A stretch of 64,000 nt of DNA from Asanoa ferruginea (GTDB taxonomy: Bacteria > Actinomycetota > Actinomycetes > Mycobacteriales > Micromonosporaceae), in NCBI RefSeq assembly GCF_003387075.1, contig NZ_QUMQ01000001.1:3782001-3846000 (forward strand), given 5' to 3'. Below the pieces are notes generated by a model. That model was given only the letters and a program-made list of their open reading frames with translations. It searched no databases and had not been told where the DNA came from. Below, piece by piece: positions 35,335 through 43,845 of this stretch; positions within the stretch are counted from its first letter, which is position 1; each line of letters opens with the position of its first letter. The position numbers and the translations under genes are program-made.

Positions 35335-36132
35335 CCTGAACGCCGCCGCGTTGCGCCGCGCCCACCCGGCGAAGGTGCCCGCGGCGCGGCCCAGCAACGC
35401 CGCCACGTGCGGGCTGACCCGTTGTTCGGCCTCCGTCGGCGTGCCGAGGATGGCCAGGGTGCCGTCGACCACCGGCTCGGGCATGAACCGCAGCATCCGG
35501 GCACGCGCCTCGTCGCGGGTCAGGTCGACGAACCGGATCGGCTCGCCCAGCGCGGCGGCGATGGCCTCGGCCTGGGCCCGGGGCGTCACCGGCTCCGGCC
35601 CGGTCAGCTCGTAGATCCGGCCGCCGTGCTGGTCGCTGCGCAGCACCGTGGCGGCGACCTCGGCCAGGTCGGCCGGGTCGACGACCGGCAGGCCCACGTC
35701 GCCGAAGGGCGCGGCCACGGTGTGCTCGGCCTGGATCGAACCCGCCCAGGCGTACGCGTTGGACGCGTGCCCCGCCGACCGCAGGACCGTCCACACCAGA
35801 CCGGAGCCGGCGATGGCCTCCTCGATGGCCCGCAGTGGCGCGTAGGACACAGAATCCGGCCGGGTGCCCACCGCCTGCGAGGAGAGCAGCACGATCCGCT
35901 CGACCCCGCCGGCCTTGGCGACGTCGACGATGTCGTCGATGGGCAGCCCGGCCCCCGCGCCGGGAACGAGCAGGAACAGGGCGGTCGCGCCGTCGACCGC
36001 CGGCTTGAGTGTCTCCGGCCGGAAGAGGTCGGCCACTGCGGTGGACACCGGCATCACCTGCTCGCCCGCTTCTGTCAACGCCCGCACCAGCGAACGGCCG
36101 ACGTTACCCGTTGCTCCGGTCACCACGATCAT
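35329..36132 (-). CDS. NmrA-like/NAD(P)H-binding atypical SDR
   Basis: About 267 residues with MIVVTGATGNVGRSL, the G-x-x-G-x-x-G loop of NmrA-type and NAD(P)H:quinone-oxidoreductase-2-type proteins, and the later blocks RIVLLSSQAVG and LRSAGHASNAYAW. The SDR catalytic Tyr-x-x-x-Lys is replaced by SYAPLRAIEEA, as usual in this group, so it may sense the NAD(P)H state or reduce a quinone. ATG 36132 is preferred to the upstream extension. It is divergent from an HxlR regulator gene with a palindrome between, a very common actinobacterial pairing. Confidence 0.85.
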   Translation of the reverse strand: MIVVTGATGNVGRSLVRALTEAGEQVMPVSTAVADLFRPETLKPAVDGATALFLLVPGAGAGLPIDDIVDVAKAGGVERIVLLSSQAVGTRPDSVSYAPLRAIEEAIAGSGLVWTVLRSAGHASNAYAWAGSIQAEHTVAAPFGDVGLPVVDPADLAEVAATVLRSDQHGGRIYELTGPEPVTPRAQAEAIAAALGEPIRFVDLTRDEARARMLRFMPEPVVDGTLAILGTPTEAEQRVSPHVAALLGRAAGTFAGWARRNAAAFRL

Positions 36133-36206
36133 CGAAAGCTCCCCGATGTTGTTGTCGGCCGGGCCTCGTGCTCGGCGACCGGGCGACGCTAACATCGCGT
36201 TGATAG

Positions 36207-36216
36207 TAGGTACCTA
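36207..36216. promoter_or_regulatory. Perfect palindrome, candidate HxlR operator
   Basis: TAGGTACCTA is a perfect 10-base palindrome in the 102-base gap between the NmrA-like gene and the HxlR gene. HxlR-type regulators bind short palindromes with GTAC/TAC-type centres in the promoters they share with divergent oxidoreductases. It is 19 bases upstream of the HxlR start. Confidence 0.5.
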
Positions 36217-36234
36217 GAGGAAAGTGACTTCCCC

Positions 36235-36591
36235 GTGGCACTCGCACCGGAGCAGGCCTGCCCGATCTCGCCCGTCGTCGACATCGTCTTCAGCCGGTGG
36301 ACCACGCCGATCCTGTGGAGCCTGCACTACTACGGGCGCCAGCGTTTCGTCGAGCTCGAACGCGGGATCGCCTCGATCACGCCGAAGGTGCTCACCCAGC
36401 GGCTGCGCCAACTCGAACGCGACGGCCTCGTCGTGCGCACCTACCACGCGGAGATCCCGCCGCGGGTGGAATACGAGATCAGCGATCTCGGGCGCACCCT
36501 CGCGCCGCTGTTCGCGCATCTGTCCGAGTGGGCCACCACCCACCTCGGCGAGGTCGAGGAGGCCCGGGGCGCCTACGACGGGCCGCGCTGA
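36235..36591 (+). CDS. HxlR family transcriptional regulator
   Basis: 118 residues, the normal HxlR length. CPISPVVDIVFSRWTTPILWSL contains the early Cys (about 9) that can act as a redox or electrophile sensor in this family, and RFVELERGIASITPKVLTQRLRQLERDGLV is the winged helix. The family acts as homodimers controlling a nearby oxidoreductase. GTG 36235 is the start, with AGAGGAAAG at about 36216-36224. It is divergent from the NmrA-like gene, the likely target. The last 19 bases overlap the convergent SDR gene. Confidence 0.9.
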   Translation: MALAPEQACPISPVVDIVFSRWTTPILWSLHYYGRQRFVELERGIASITPKVLTQRLRQLERDGLVVRTYHAEIPPRVEYEISDLGRTLAPLFAHLSEWATTHLGEVEEARGAYDGPR

Positions 36592-37454
36592 GTCAGCGAC
36601 CCCGGCGCGGGCAGGTGGAAGATCCGGCGGCGCAGCGCGTCCTGGGCGCGGATCGGCAGCCAGCGGCCGATCGTGGCCAGCAGCCGCGCGTCCTTGCCGG
36701 CCAGATAGCGGGCGCGCGGGCGGCGAGCCGACAACGCCTTGGCCACCACCGCGGCGACCACGTCCGGCGGGCTGCCGGCCCGCTCGCGGGCCAGCGCGCG
36801 GGCGACCATCCCGAGATAGGTGTCGGCATAGAGGTCGCGCAGGTCCGGTGGGAACGACGCCACCGCCTGGTGCGCGCCCTGCTCGACCTTGTCGACCGCC
36901 TCGGTGTGGATGCTCGCCGGCGCCAACAGCACGACCCGCACCCCGAACGGCGCCAACTCCTGCCGGAGCGATTCCGTCAGCGCGCCCAGGGCCGACTTCG
37001 ACGCACCCAGCGGGCCGCCGAACGGGAGGTTCATCCGGTCGCCGATCGAGCCGATCACCACGATCCGCCCGCGGGCCCGGCGCAGCAGCGGCAGGAAGCC
37101 CTGGGTCACCGCGACCTGCCCGACGACGTTGACCTCGAACTGCTGCCGCAACGCCTCCAGCGGCAGCAACTCCAGCGGCCAGGTCACCCCGATGCCGGCG
37201 TTGTCGACCAGGCCCGCCAACCCGGCCGGGCCGACATGCTGCTCCACCGCCACGACGGCGGCCTTGACCTGGTCTTCCCGCGTCACGTCGAGGATCAGTG
37301 GCGTGATCGCCCCGGCGGCCAGCCTGGCCGCATCGGCCTCCCGCCGCACGCCCGCGAACACGTGCCAGCCCGATCCGGCGAGCCGCTCTGCCGTGGCGCG
37401 GCCGATCCCGGTCGACGCGCCAGTGACCACCACGTGGGGTTTCCCGCATTCCAT
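36573..37454 (-). CDS. SDR-family protein lacking the catalytic tyrosine
   Basis: 293 residues. The cofactor loop TGASTGIG (11-18), LVDNAG (about 82-87) and Ser136 in VIGSIGD are standard for retinol-dehydrogenase-type SDRs. At the active site, however, the sequence is PLGASK, so position 149 (four before Lys153) is Leu instead of Tyr. The codon is CTG and there is no frameshift, so the change is real if the base call is right. The enzyme may have no dehydrogenase activity, or may act by a different route. ATG 37454. The gene is 57 bases downstream of the LuxR-type regulator and may share its transcript. Confidence 0.85.
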   Translation of the reverse strand: MECGKPHVVVTGASTGIGRATAERLAGSGWHVFAGVRREADAARLAAGAITPLILDVTREDQVKAAVVAVEQHVGPAGLAGLVDNAGIGVTWPLELLPLEALRQQFEVNVVGQVAVTQGFLPLLRRARGRIVVIGSIGDRMNLPFGGPLGASKSALGALTESLRQELAPFGVRVVLLAPASIHTEAVDKVEQGAHQAVASFPPDLRDLYADTYLGMVARALARERAGSPPDVVAAVVAKALSARRPRARYLAGKDARLLATIGRWLPIRAQDALRRRIFHLPAPGSLTQRGPS

Positions 37455-37511
37455 GCGAGTCAGCCTGCGCCGCCGTGGCCGGGCGTCGAATCTGTCAGGT
37501 GACTGGTCGAG

Positions 37512-40229
37512 TCAGCTCAGGTCGATGCCCGTGAGCTGGTGGCGATCCGCGATGCCGAGCTTGGGGAAGATCTTGTAGAGGTGGTAGCCGACCGTGCGCG
37601 GGCTGAGGAACAGCTGCGCGCCGATGTCGCGGTTGCTGAGCCCGCTGGCGGCCAGCCGGGCCACCTGCAACTCCTGCGGGGTGAGCCGGGTGAGCAGGCT
37701 GGCCCGGTCGGCCGCGGCCGGCAGCGTCTCGCCGGTCGCCCGCAGCTCGGCGCGGGCGCGTTCGGCGAACGGGCGGGCGCCGGACTCGTCGAACACCCGC
37801 AACGCGGCGCGCAGCGGGTCGCGGGCCTCGGCGCGGCGGCGGACCCGGCGTAGCCACTCGCCATAGAGCAACTGGGTGCGGGCCAGCGCGAGCGGCCGGT
37901 TGGCGTCGCGCAGCAGCGCCAGCGCGCGTTGATAGCCCGGCTCGGCGTCGTCGGCGAGCAGGGCCCGGCTGCGCTCGAGCAGCGCCGCGACCATCGGGCC
38001 GGCCTGGTGCCCGACCCAGCGGGCATAGCGATCGAGGATCGGCGCGGCGCGCTCCGGTGCGCCGGCCCGGACCGCGGCCTCGATCCAGTCGGGCGGTGCC
38101 AGATAGGCGAAACCAAGGTGGGTACGCAGCCGCTCCGGCACCGCCTCGAAGCGCTCCAGCGCCGCCGGGTAACGCCCGGCGGCCACGTCCATGGTGGCCA
38201 GTGCGAGGGCGGCCAGCGCGGCGTTGGCCTGGTGCCGCTCGCCGCCTTGCCGCAGGGCCGCACCGGCCCACTCGGTGCAGCGTTCCTCGTCGCCGGTCAG
38301 CGCGTAGATCCGGCTGACCAGCGTGCGCAGGTTGCCGGCCGAGTGCTCCTGGCCGGTCTCCTCGGCGATCCGGACGCCCTCCAGGCCGCTGCGTTCGCCC
38401 TCGCGCAGCCGGCCGAGCGCGAGGGCCGCCATCGCGTGGTTGAGCAGCAGGTGCGGCAGCCCGCCGATCAGCCCCCGGTCCCGGCCCTCGGCGAGCAGCC
38501 GACCGCTGAGCTCGTAGGCCTCCTCGTCGGCGCCGACGAACAGGTGCAGGAAGGCCACATGGGCCCGGGTGCCGGCGATCGCCGGGCTGATCAGCTCGGC
38601 CTGGACCGCGCGGACCGCGGGCCCGAGCGGCGCCGCGGTCCGGCCGGCCAGCAGCTCGCCCAGGGTGGCGCTGGCCGACATCAGCGGGCGCAGCGGGTCG
38701 TCGGGCGGCAGTCGCAGTGTGCGGATCAGCTCGACCGGCCGGGTCAGATCCGGTGGCCGGTCGGCGAAGTAGGCCATCCGCATCGTCTCGATCAGCATCT
38801 GGGCCGCCCGGTCGGGATCGCTCCCGTGGATCAGCGCGGCACCGTCGGTGACCATTGTGGACGCTCGGGCCGGCGTACCCTGTTCGAACTCGACCTTGGC
38901 CCGCACCCAGGCCGTCATCGCCGCCGTGGCGGGGTCGGTGGGCAGGTCGGCCACCTCGGCGGCGAGCGCCGCGGCCCGATCGAGCTGACCGGCATCGCGG
39001 GCCCGGGTGGCGGCCGCCGCCAGTCGCCGGGCCCGCTCGGTGGGATCCGCGGTCAACCGGGCGGCCCGTTCGTGCGCCGCGGCACTCGCCGCGTAGCCGC
39101 CCCGCAGCCCGGCCCGGTTGGCCGCCTCGTCGAGCGCGACCGCGGCGTCGGGGTCGAACCCGGTGGCGGCGGCGGCCAGGTGCCAGGCGCGGCGGTCGCG
39201 TTCCTCGGGGGCGGTCAGCGCGCCGGCGAGCGCCCGGTGCGCGGCGAGCCGGTCGACCGTCGCCGCCCGGCCGTAGACCGCGGTGCGGATCAGCGGATGC
39301 CGGAACGCCACCGTTCCGTCGGCGAGCCGCACCAGGTCGGCGGCCTCGGCGGGCGCCAGGTCGGCCACGCCCGCGCCCAGCCGCTCGGCGGCGCCGAAGA
39401 CCACCCGTGGCTCGCCGGTGTCGTCGGCCGCGGTCACCAGCAGCAGCCGGCGGGTCGCGTCCGGCAGGCGGTCGACCTGGGCGCCGAAGCTCGCCACCAC
39501 CCGGCCACCGCCGTTGCCGCCGTGGCCGTCTGGTGTGCCGGCGGCGCGGGCCAACTCGATCAGCGCGAGCGGGTTGCCGTCGGCCTCGGTGAGCAGGCGG
39601 TCGCGGGTCGCGGTCGGCAGGTCCGGCGCATACGCGTCAAGCAGCGCGGCCCCGTCGGCAGCGGACAGCCGATGCAGTTGCCGGGTGGGCAAGCCGGTGG
39701 CCGGCGCGTCGTTGCGGGCCGCCAGCAGCAGCACCACGCCCTCGGCGTCGAGCCGGCGCGCCGCGAAGAGCACGGCTTCCACCGAAGCGGCGTCGAGCCA
39801 TTGCAGATCGTCGACGAGACAGACCAGCGGGGCGGCCTCGGACAGCAGGGTCAGGGTGGCCAGACCGGCCAGAAACCGGTCGACACCGGGCGCCTCGGCC
39901 AGGCCGAACGCCGCCCGCAGCGCGGCCTCCTGCGGTGCGGGGAGCGAGTCGAGCCGGTCGAGGGTGCCGCGCAACAGCATGTGCAGGCCGGCGAACGGGA
40001 GTTCGGCCTCCGACTCGACGCCGGCGCAGCGCAGCACCGGTAGGTCCTGCGCGCGGGCGGCCGTCGCGGCCCGGCCGAGCAGGGTGGTCTTGCCGCTGCC
40101 CGCCTCGCCCTGGAGCAGCAGCGCGGCGCTGCGCCCGGACCTGGCGGCGGCGAGCAGCCGGTCGATCTCGGCGAGCTCGGCGGCCCTTCCAACCAGCACG
40201 ACCTTCAACCTATCGCCGTGACCGGTCAT
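37512..40229 (-). CDS. LuxR-family regulator with N-terminal AAA ATPase (LAL type)
   Basis: About 905 residues. The Walker A motif GEAGSGKT is at 41-48, a Walker B-like LVCLVDDLQWLD follows at about 140, and a long helical repeat region fills the centre. A LuxR helix-turn-helix (LTPQELQVARLAASGLSNRDIGAQLFLSPRTVGYHLYKIF) is at the C-terminus. Large LAL/MalT-like regulators bind ATP and an inducer, oligomerise, and activate promoters. ATG 40229 is chosen over GTG 40247. It is divergent, across 43 bases, from a small gene and a damaged epimerase gene, which may be its former targets. Inducer unknown. Confidence 0.9.
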   Translation of the reverse strand: MTGHGDRLKVVLVGRAAELAEIDRLLAAARSGRSAALLLQGEAGSGKTTLLGRAATAARAQDLPVLRCAGVESEAELPFAGLHMLLRGTLDRLDSLPAPQEAALRAAFGLAEAPGVDRFLAGLATLTLLSEAAPLVCLVDDLQWLDAASVEAVLFAARRLDAEGVVLLLAARNDAPATGLPTRQLHRLSAADGAALLDAYAPDLPTATRDRLLTEADGNPLALIELARAAGTPDGHGGNGGGRVVASFGAQVDRLPDATRRLLLVTAADDTGEPRVVFGAAERLGAGVADLAPAEAADLVRLADGTVAFRHPLIRTAVYGRAATVDRLAAHRALAGALTAPEERDRRAWHLAAAATGFDPDAAVALDEAANRAGLRGGYAASAAAHERAARLTADPTERARRLAAAATRARDAGQLDRAAALAAEVADLPTDPATAAMTAWVRAKVEFEQGTPARASTMVTDGAALIHGSDPDRAAQMLIETMRMAYFADRPPDLTRPVELIRTLRLPPDDPLRPLMSASATLGELLAGRTAAPLGPAVRAVQAELISPAIAGTRAHVAFLHLFVGADEEAYELSGRLLAEGRDRGLIGGLPHLLLNHAMAALALGRLREGERSGLEGVRIAEETGQEHSAGNLRTLVSRIYALTGDEERCTEWAGAALRQGGERHQANAALAALALATMDVAAGRYPAALERFEAVPERLRTHLGFAYLAPPDWIEAAVRAGAPERAAPILDRYARWVGHQAGPMVAALLERSRALLADDAEPGYQRALALLRDANRPLALARTQLLYGEWLRRVRRRAEARDPLRAALRVFDESGARPFAERARAELRATGETLPAAADRASLLTRLTPQELQVARLAASGLSNRDIGAQLFLSPRTVGYHLYKIFPKLGIADRHQLTGIDLS

Positions 40230-40272
40230 CCGACGGATTCGGGTCACCGGGACGGCTGCCTATCGTGGCGGA

Positions 40273-40566
40273 ATGTCTGGTTCTACCCTGTGCCCGGACC
40301 TGAACGGCGACCTCGGTCGGCTGCGGGCGCTCTCCGCGGCGCCGGCCGCCGGCACGATGCTGGCCGCGGCCAGCCTCGCCTTCAGCGTCTCACTGGAAGT
40401 CTGCGCGGTGCTGCGGGCGTCGGCGCGGCTCGACGAGCACGCCCGCCTGATCCGGCACACCGCGACCGTGCTGGCCGCCCAGGCGCCGGACGGCGCGGTC
40501 GCCGAGGCCGAGTTGCGCCGGCACCTCGACGACCTGTCCGAAGTGGAAGAGATGGAAGAAGTCTGA
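40273..40566 (+). CDS. Small hypothetical protein
   Basis: 97 residues, mostly helical, with an acidic C-terminal tail (LSEVEEMEEV) and a hydrophobic alanine-rich stretch at about 24-48 that is not long enough to be a clear membrane helix. I do not recognise a family. The ribosome-binding site is weak (GGCGGA). It is divergent from the LuxR-type regulator and sits two bases before the broken epimerase gene. It could be a real small gene controlled by that regulator, or a non-coding open frame; the proper codon bias in the third position favours coding. Confidence 0.5.
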   Translation: MSGSTLCPDLNGDLGRLRALSAAPAAGTMLAAASLAFSVSLEVCAVLRASARLDEHARLIRHTATVLAAQAPDGAVAEAELRRHLDDLSEVEEMEEV

Positions 40567-40568
40567 CC

Positions 40569-41343
40569 ATGAAGGTGTTCCTCGCCGGTGGTCGGCGACG
40601 CGCTCGACCGGTCGAGCCTGCTCCGCGCGGTCGACGGCCTGGCCGCCGACGCGGTGGTGCACGAACTCACCGCGCTGCGGGCGGCACCGACCCGGCACCG
40701 CGGGATGGTGCCCACCGACCGGCTGCGCGAGGTCGGCACGGCCAACCTGCTCGCGGCCGCGGAAAGCCTCGGCGCCGCCCGGTTCATCACCCAATCGATC
40801 ATTCTGGGGTACGGCTACCGCGACCACGGCGACCGCGTCCTCACCGAGGATGACCCCTTCGGGCAGCCGCAGGGAGATGGATGCGACCCGCACCTGGCCG
40901 CGATGCGCTCCACCGAACAGCAGGCGTTCACCGCACCGGTCGGGATCGCGCTGCGCTACGGGATGTTCTACGGCGGCGACCCGGCCGAGAAGCGGGCGCT
41001 GCTGGCCCGGCGCCGGCTCGCGGTCAGCCGCGGCGGCCTGCTCGGCTGGATCCACCACGACGACGCGGCCGCCGCGACGGTGGCCGCCCTCGCCTCCGTG
41101 CGGGACAACATCGTCGACGACCGCCCGGCGTCGTGGGCCGACCTGTTCACCGCGATGGCCGCCGCGTATGGCACTCCCGCGCCGCCCCGGTTGCCGGCCT
41201 GGCTGTTCCGGTTGGCCGCGCCCTACGTGGCGACCTTCGCGATCGACACCTCGATGCGGGTTTCCAACGCGAAGGCCGAGCAGGAGTTGGGCTGGAAGCC
41301 GGCGTATCCGTCCTATGTCGAGGGTCTTACTCCATCGGCGTGA
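40569..41343 (+). pseudogene. NAD-dependent epimerase/dehydratase, internally deleted and frameshifted
   Basis: ATG 40569 encodes MKVFLAG, the standard first strand of an extended SDR (epimerase) which should continue with the G-x-x-G-x-x-G loop. Instead the family-like sequence resumes at base 40588 in the +1 frame as VVGDALDRSSLLRAVDGL, typical of about residue 45 onwards. Roughly 40 codons are missing and the two pieces are out of frame. The remainder (about 251 residues) is intact: QSIILGYGYRD, FYGGDPAEK, the WIHHDDAA block, and the C-terminal NAKAEQELGWKP. Without the nucleotide loop it cannot bind NAD normally. A truncated product could be made from GTG 40588. Its end overlaps the convergent F420-dehydrogenase-like gene by 17 bases. 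Confidence 0.75.
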
Positions 41344-42580
41344 GGTCGGCGGCGTCGCGCAACCGCTTGCGGCGGATCCGGCGGACCGTGCCGACCGTCG
41401 ACTGGAGCTTCTCCTTCGTCGACAGGTTTTCCCGCCACATCCGGGCCATCGGGAGGTGCCGGGTGCGCGGTGTCATCAGGCCCGCCGCTCGCAGCGTCAC
41501 CATCCGGCCCCAGACCGCGCCGCGGGCGCGCAGCAGGTTGGGCTGCGACGCCGGCAGCAGCTCCGGGCCGACCTGCTCGAGGACGAGCGCGCCGGCGGCG
41601 ATCGCGGCCTCGATCAGCTTGAGGCCGCGCTCGGTGCGGGCGAGGACCAACGAACGGCCGGGGTCGCCCGCCGTCGGGCGGTACCACGGGTCGCCGACCG
41701 CGACGTCGGCGAACTCGCCGGTGTGGTCGGCACACAGGTAGCAGCGCCACTGGCGGTGCTTCTGGAGGATGTCGCCCCAGGACTGCTCGTAGGTCAGGGT
41801 GCGCTCGGCCGAGTCGCCGGGGACGGCGGTGCGGGCCTCGCCGGGCCAGCCGTTGCCGCGGTAGGCCACGTGCGAGATGGTCGACGGGTCGTCGACCCCC
41901 ATCACCTTGAGCATCTCCAGCGTGCCCTGGGTCGACGGGGTGCCGGCGCAGAACACCGCGATGGTCAGGCCGACCTTGCGGTCGAGTTCCGGCCGCTCGC
42001 GCCGGGCCATCGAGACCGCCGCCACGTCACAGGGCTTGCCGATGAACACCGACGGCGTCTCGCCGGCCTCGACCAGGTCGAGGCGCTCACACGGGCTCGC
42101 CGGTGCGTAGCGGGAGCCCGCGTTGGCCAGCAACTCGTCGCGGCTGCGGGACAGCCGGGCCTCGTTGAGGTAGGGGACGTCGGCCCGCGCGCCGATGTGC
42201 AGCGCGCCGGTCATCCCCTCCTGCTCGATGAGGAACGCCGACAGGGCCGTCGCCACGCCACCGCTGGAACCCGCGAAACGGATCTCCGGGTCGGCCGCGT
42301 AGCCCTCGTAGACCCGGAGCACCGGACCCCAGGCCGCGCGCAGGTCGGCGTATTCGCCGGGCCCGGCCGCGCCGGAGTCGTGCTCGAGCTTCACGCCCGG
42401 GCAGCACTTCAGCGCCTCGGCCGCGCCCGGACCGCGCACCGGCAGCAGCGGCAGCGGGCGGCGTCCGTATTCGAGGACGTCGCCCATCTTCACCTCGTCG
42501 GGTGCCAGGTAGGCGCACACCCCGCAGCCGGTGCACATCTTCCCGGCGGCGACGTCGTGGACGTCGCGCGGCTCCTTCAT
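41327..42580 (-). CDS. Coenzyme F420 hydrogenase/dehydrogenase beta-subunit family protein
   Basis: About 417 residues. An N-terminal ferredoxin-type cluster is read as C16-x-x-C19-x-x-C22 with a later CCP (C60), able to hold a [4Fe-4S] centre. The flavin-binding FrhB/FdhB domain follows, with SSGGVATALSAFLIE, VFIGKPCDVAA, and WRCYLCADHTGEFADVAVGD. Relatives reduce or oxidise using F420 or ferredoxin. Members next to polysaccharide pyruvyltransferases are common in capsule loci, where they may act on a sugar or on the pyruvyl group, but this is not proven. ATG 42580 overlaps the pyruvyltransferase stop. It is the last gene of the minus arm of the second polysaccharide locus. Confidence 0.85.
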   Translation of the reverse strand: MKEPRDVHDVAAGKMCTGCGVCAYLAPDEVKMGDVLEYGRRPLPLLPVRGPGAAEALKCCPGVKLEHDSGAAGPGEYADLRAAWGPVLRVYEGYAADPEIRFAGSSGGVATALSAFLIEQEGMTGALHIGARADVPYLNEARLSRSRDELLANAGSRYAPASPCERLDLVEAGETPSVFIGKPCDVAAVSMARRERPELDRKVGLTIAVFCAGTPSTQGTLEMLKVMGVDDPSTISHVAYRGNGWPGEARTAVPGDSAERTLTYEQSWGDILQKHRQWRCYLCADHTGEFADVAVGDPWYRPTAGDPGRSLVLARTERGLKLIEAAIAAGALVLEQVGPELLPASQPNLLRARGAVWGRMVTLRAAGLMTPRTRHLPMARMWRENLSTKEKLQSTVGTVRRIRRKRLRDAADLTPME

Positions 42581-43845
42581 GCCGCACCTTCCTTGGCCAG
42601 CGCCACGATCTCGTCCATCTGCTCGCCCGCGCGCCGCACGGCCACCGGCACGCTCTCCGCGAGTTCGGCCGCGGCGGCCGACCGGTTGGACCACGACTTC
42701 CAGAGCGTGTCGAGCAACTCGTCGTCGCCGAGCGTGCGGGCGTCGGCCACGTGCCGCTCCTGCCCGACCGTGGCGAACACCCCACGAGCCTTGAGGCTGT
42801 AGGCCAGGATCGCCGCCGGCACGGCCGAAGAGAGCGCCGCGATCGTGGCGTGCATCCGCATGCCGCAGAACCACGCGGTGCGGCTGATCACCCACTTGGT
42901 CTGGTGCGGGTCGAGCCCGCGCGGCGTGATCGCGATCCGGTCGCCGTATTTGCTGGCCAGGTCGGCACGCAGCGCCTCGCTGGTCGCGGTGTCGTCGTCG
43001 GTGCCGCCGGCGGCGAGCACGTGCGGCACGATGATCACCCGGGTGTCGGGCTCGTCGAGCACCCGCTCGCAGATCTGCCGGGCCACCCGGCCGCCGTCGC
43101 CGGCCAGCCGGAACTGGGCGATCCCCTCGGCCCGCGACATCAGCCCGCTGACGTTGATGCCCATCACCGGGCCGTCGGCGGCCGCGAACCAGGCCGCGAG
43201 CTGGTCGAACGCGGCACCCTCGGGGGCACGCGGTTCGAGGCCGAACGCCACGTCGACGCCCTCGCGGTGTCGCCGGGGGTCGAAGTCGGCGCCGAGCAAC
43301 TCTTTGAGCGCGGCGTAGCTGTCGGGGTCGCGGGCCCAGGCCATCGCCGCGCCGCGGGCCAGGTTGGTCGCCTCCGCGCGGATCCGGGGGATCTTGAACG
43401 GGCCGTAGGTCTGCGGCAGCAGCACCAGCTTGCGCTTGCGCAGCAGGGCGAGCTTCTTGGGCCAGGCGACCGTGCGGAACCGGTGCTCGCCGTAGATGTC
43501 GCTGAAGCTGTCGCCGCCGCTGACGTCGAGCACCACGTCGGCGCCGTCGATCGCGGAGACGCCGCTGTTGCCCAGGCCGCCGAGGGCGGCGCTGACCCGC
43601 ATGTTCACATAGGACTCGGGCTTGTGGTAGCGGCGCGAGTGCCGGGCGCCGGACAGCGTGATCGGCACCGGCTCGCCGTGCACATAGGCGGTGCCGGGGC
43701 GTTCGCCCCAGCCGTCGTCGAAGACCGTCATCCGGGCGCCCGGCTCGCGGGCCAGGAACGCGCCGATGGTGGCCGCCCGCAACGCACCGACGCCAAGGTT
43801 CAATGTGGACCCTGGAACACCGAACAGACACGCCCTGACGCTCAC
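42577..43845 (-). CDS. Polysaccharide pyruvyltransferase family protein
   Basis: 422 residues. The family-defining features are the N-terminal LFGVPGSTLNLGVGALRAA (phosphate-loop-like, for phosphoenolpyruvate), GGDSFSD, VLLPQTYGPFK, and the C-terminal CGMRMHATIAALSSAVP motif with catalytic Arg/His. It should add a pyruvate ketal from phosphoenolpyruvate to a sugar of the repeat unit, giving the polymer a negative charge. GTG 43845 overlaps the upstream deacetylase stop (GTGA), and its own stop overlaps the next start. The family also includes CsaB, which pyruvylates secondary cell-wall polymers, but the locus context favours an exopolysaccharide. Confidence 0.87.
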   Translation of the reverse strand: MSVRACLFGVPGSTLNLGVGALRAATIGAFLAREPGARMTVFDDGWGERPGTAYVHGEPVPITLSGARHSRRYHKPESYVNMRVSAALGGLGNSGVSAIDGADVVLDVSGGDSFSDIYGEHRFRTVAWPKKLALLRKRKLVLLPQTYGPFKIPRIRAEATNLARGAAMAWARDPDSYAALKELLGADFDPRRHREGVDVAFGLEPRAPEGAAFDQLAAWFAAADGPVMGINVSGLMSRAEGIAQFRLAGDGGRVARQICERVLDEPDTRVIIVPHVLAAGGTDDDTATSEALRADLASKYGDRIAITPRGLDPHQTKWVISRTAWFCGMRMHATIAALSSAVPAAILAYSLKARGVFATVGQERHVADARTLGDDELLDTLWKSWSNRSAAAAELAESVPVAVRRAGEQMDEIVALAKEGAA

